NCBI RefSeq assembly: GCF_000419445.1
Contig: NZ_AULK01000006.1
Coordinates: forward strand, 92,666-156,665
Source of the DNA: Gryllotalpicola ginsengisoli DSM 22003
GTDB taxonomy: Bacteria; Actinomycetota; Actinomycetes; Actinomycetales; Microbacteriaceae
Direction: 5' to 3'
Length of the DNA: 64,000 nt
A program made the translations under genes and the position numbers. The stretch's first letter is position 1; the number at the start of each line of letters is the position of its first letter. This document shows, piece after piece, positions 62,886 to 64,000 of the stretch. The notes beneath the pieces are model-generated. The model saw only the letters and a program-made list of their open reading frames with translations. It ran no database searches and was not told where the DNA came from.

Positions 62886-63869
62886 TTGACCGAGACGATG
62901 AGCGCCGCGGCCATCGAGGGGTTCGGGGGGCCCGAGGTTCTGCGGCTGGTCACGGTGCCCCGCCCGTTGCGGATCAACGACGAGGTCGTTGTACGGATCG
63001 CGGCGGCCGGGCTCAACCCGTTGGATGCCAAGACTCGCGGTGGCCGCGGTGTCGCGGCGGCGGTGCGGGACTTCCCGGCCGTGCTCGGGCACGACTTCAG
63101 CGGCGTCGTGGTCGAAGCCCCCTACGAGGGCTTTCCGCTCCAGCCTGGCGATGCCGTCTACGGAATGATCCCCGTCCCTCGATACTCCGGCAGCTACGCG
63201 GAATTCGCCTCTGTTCCATCCCGCTGCATTGCGCCGAAGCCGGTCGGGCTTTCGCACTCCGAGGCAGCGGCCGTTCCCCTCGCGGCCTTGACGGCGTGGG
63301 GACTGATTGTGGAGCAGGCGAAAGCGCACGAGCGTCAGCGGATCCTCATCCACGCTGGAGCCGGCGGCGTGGGACACTTCGCCATCCAGTTCGCCTCGTA
63401 CTTCGGAGCCCACGTCATTGCGACGGGATCGGCACGCAACCTCGAGTGGCTCCGATCTTTGGGCGCCGCCGAAGTCGTCGACTACACCACGCAGCGTTTC
63501 GAAGACGAGCTCGAACCTGTCGACGTCGTCATCGACCTCATCGGCAATGTGCACGACAACACCGGCAAGCGCTCACTCGCGGTGCTCCGCACCGGGGGCC
63601 TGATCATCAACGTGCCCACAGGCAGTTGGGACGGCTTCGCCGCCGACTGCGCAGCAGCCGGAGTGCGAGGCACGACCTTCAAGGCCGCGCCCGACGCCGC
63701 CACCCTGGCGGTGATCTCTCGCCTTCTCGAGCAGGGCTCGGTCCGAGTCCACGTGGACGAGATGTTCGAGCTCCGCAACGCGGCGGCGGCGCACCAAAAG
63801 CTCGAGGCAGGCCATACCCGCGGCAAGATCGTTCTCCGCATCAACGAGACCGACTCGGCTGATCGTTAA
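62886..63869 (+). CDS. NADP-dependent quinone oxidoreductase (zinc-independent MDR)
   Basis: A 327-residue medium-chain reductase-family oxidoreductase without zinc ligands. The catalytic domain has IAAAGLNPLDAKTRGG near 38-53; the cofactor loop is HAGAGGVGHFAIQFA near 155-169 with IATGSARNLEW after it. It probably reduces quinones or enals with NADPH. Start TTG at 62886, with GGAGG 7 bases upstream; an ATG four codons later is too far from that site. It is convergent with the 5S rRNA gene and shares the terminator between them. Confidence 0.87.
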   Translation: MTETMSAAAIEGFGGPEVLRLVTVPRPLRINDEVVVRIAAAGLNPLDAKTRGGRGVAAAVRDFPAVLGHDFSGVVVEAPYEGFPLQPGDAVYGMIPVPRYSGSYAEFASVPSRCIAPKPVGLSHSEAAAVPLAALTAWGLIVEQAKAHERQRILIHAGAGGVGHFAIQFASYFGAHVIATGSARNLEWLRSLGAAEVVDYTTQRFEDELEPVDVVIDLIGNVHDNTGKRSLAVLRTGGLIINVPTGSWDGFAADCAAAGVRGTTFKAAPDAATLAVISRLLEQGSVRVHVDEMFELRNAAAAHQKLEAGHTRGKIVLRINETDSADR

Positions 63870-63873
63870 ATGC

Positions 63874-63904
63874 CGAAGACCCCGTCCATTGGACGGGGTC
63901 TTCG
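63874..63904. terminator. Terminator between quinone oxidoreductase gene and 5S rRNA
   Basis: A 14-bp perfect stem CGAAGACCCCGTCC (63874-63887) with GGACGGGGTCTTCG (63891-63904) and ATT loop. It lies five bases after the oxidoreductase stop and about ten bases from the 3' end of the 5S gene, so it can end both convergent transcripts. There is no long T-run on either side. Confidence 0.8.
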
Positions 63905-63911
63905 TAATGGG

Positions 63912-64000
63912 TGTTCGGCGGTGTCCTACTCTCCCACAGGGTCGCCCCTGCAGTACCATCGGCGCTGGGAGTCTTAGCTTCCGGGTTCGGAATGTGTCCG
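63912..64000 (-). rRNA. rrf: 5S ribosomal RNA, 3' part
   Basis: The reverse complement gives the conserved 5S segments CACATTCCGAACCCGGAAGC, CCGATGGTACTGCAGGGG and GGGAGAGTAGGACACCGCCG. About 89 of the usual 117-120 bases lie in the window; the 5' part and the 23S and 16S genes should follow beyond the right edge on the minus strand. It faces the oxidoreductase gene. Confidence 0.93.

Noticed and set aside
63870..64000. tRNA gene near the rRNA end
   Set aside because: The only structured sequences are the 14-bp terminator and the 5S 3' part; no cloverleaf was seen here or in other gaps.

Overview
The window is about 64 kb of very GC-rich DNA with an actinobacterial character, most probably from the Microbacteriaceae (Microbacterium or a close relative). 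This rests on the GC bias, lipoprotein solute-binding proteins whose transporters lack their own ATPase, an NgcEFG-type amino-sugar importer, actinobacterial-style rplJ-rplL leader and order, and very frequent use of the octamer ACGGATGC/GCATCCGT. It is a chromosomal carbohydrate-catabolism region that runs into a housekeeping segment (rplJ/rplL, a two-component system, ldh) and ends in a 5S rRNA gene.

Layout. 1-9007: end of a xylulokinase gene; a seven-gene minus-strand operon (RpiR regulator, SIS protein, NgcE/F/G importer, glycerate kinase, VOC protein); a divergent BadF-type amino-sugar kinase. 9183-13648: TIM-barrel isomerase, DUF993 protein, Gfo/Idh oxidoreductase and MFS transporter, on the minus strand, opposite a ThuA-like gene. 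14587-24694: cytoplasmic DUF2264 and heparinase-like proteins with a DeoR/LacI hybrid regulator, divergent from a 2-hydroxyacid dehydrogenase, CUT1 importer and DUF624 operon. 24714-35252: an LplB/LplC/LipO-type importer with DUF624 and a LacI regulator, then a second LacI gene divergent from an operon for a DUF6807 protein, an oxidoreductase, an intracellular GH10 xylanase and a cupin. Matching palindromes at both promoters suggest that one LacI protein controls uptake and hydrolysis. 35254-43330: DinB, dienelactone hydrolase, transsulfuration pair (CBS and cystathionine gamma-synthase/lyase), MntR and MntH with a candidate operator, and an ABC exporter. 43373-49663: GH13 alpha-glucosidase divergent from a CUT1 importer and LacI gene, with tandem operators on overlapping divergent promoters. 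49722-57135: MarR and MFS efflux, rplL and rplJ with an attenuator leader, an SDR epimerase, histidine kinase and response regulator, ldh. 57261-64000: MBL hydrolase and HpcH aldolase, three more sugar oxidoreductase/isomerase genes, a YqaJ-type nuclease, a quinone oxidoreductase, and a terminator facing a 5S gene.

The genes fit together as several substrate-specific modules, each with its own importer, cytoplasmic hydrolase or oxidoreductase, and local repressor. All four CUT1 importers lack an ATPase gene, so they probably share one encoded elsewhere. The most unusual feature is a dispersed repeat of 31-36 bp: a fixed GGTCGACTC, a short hairpin whose arms vary but always pair, then a fixed GAATGGAGACC. 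It occurs between genes at 916-1009, 9022-9174, 49684-49716, 51984-52014 (between rplJ and rplL) and 52848-52878. It also lies inside an ABC exporter gene at 42052-42143, where 30-bp periodic copies keep the frame open and encode a ten-residue protein repeat.
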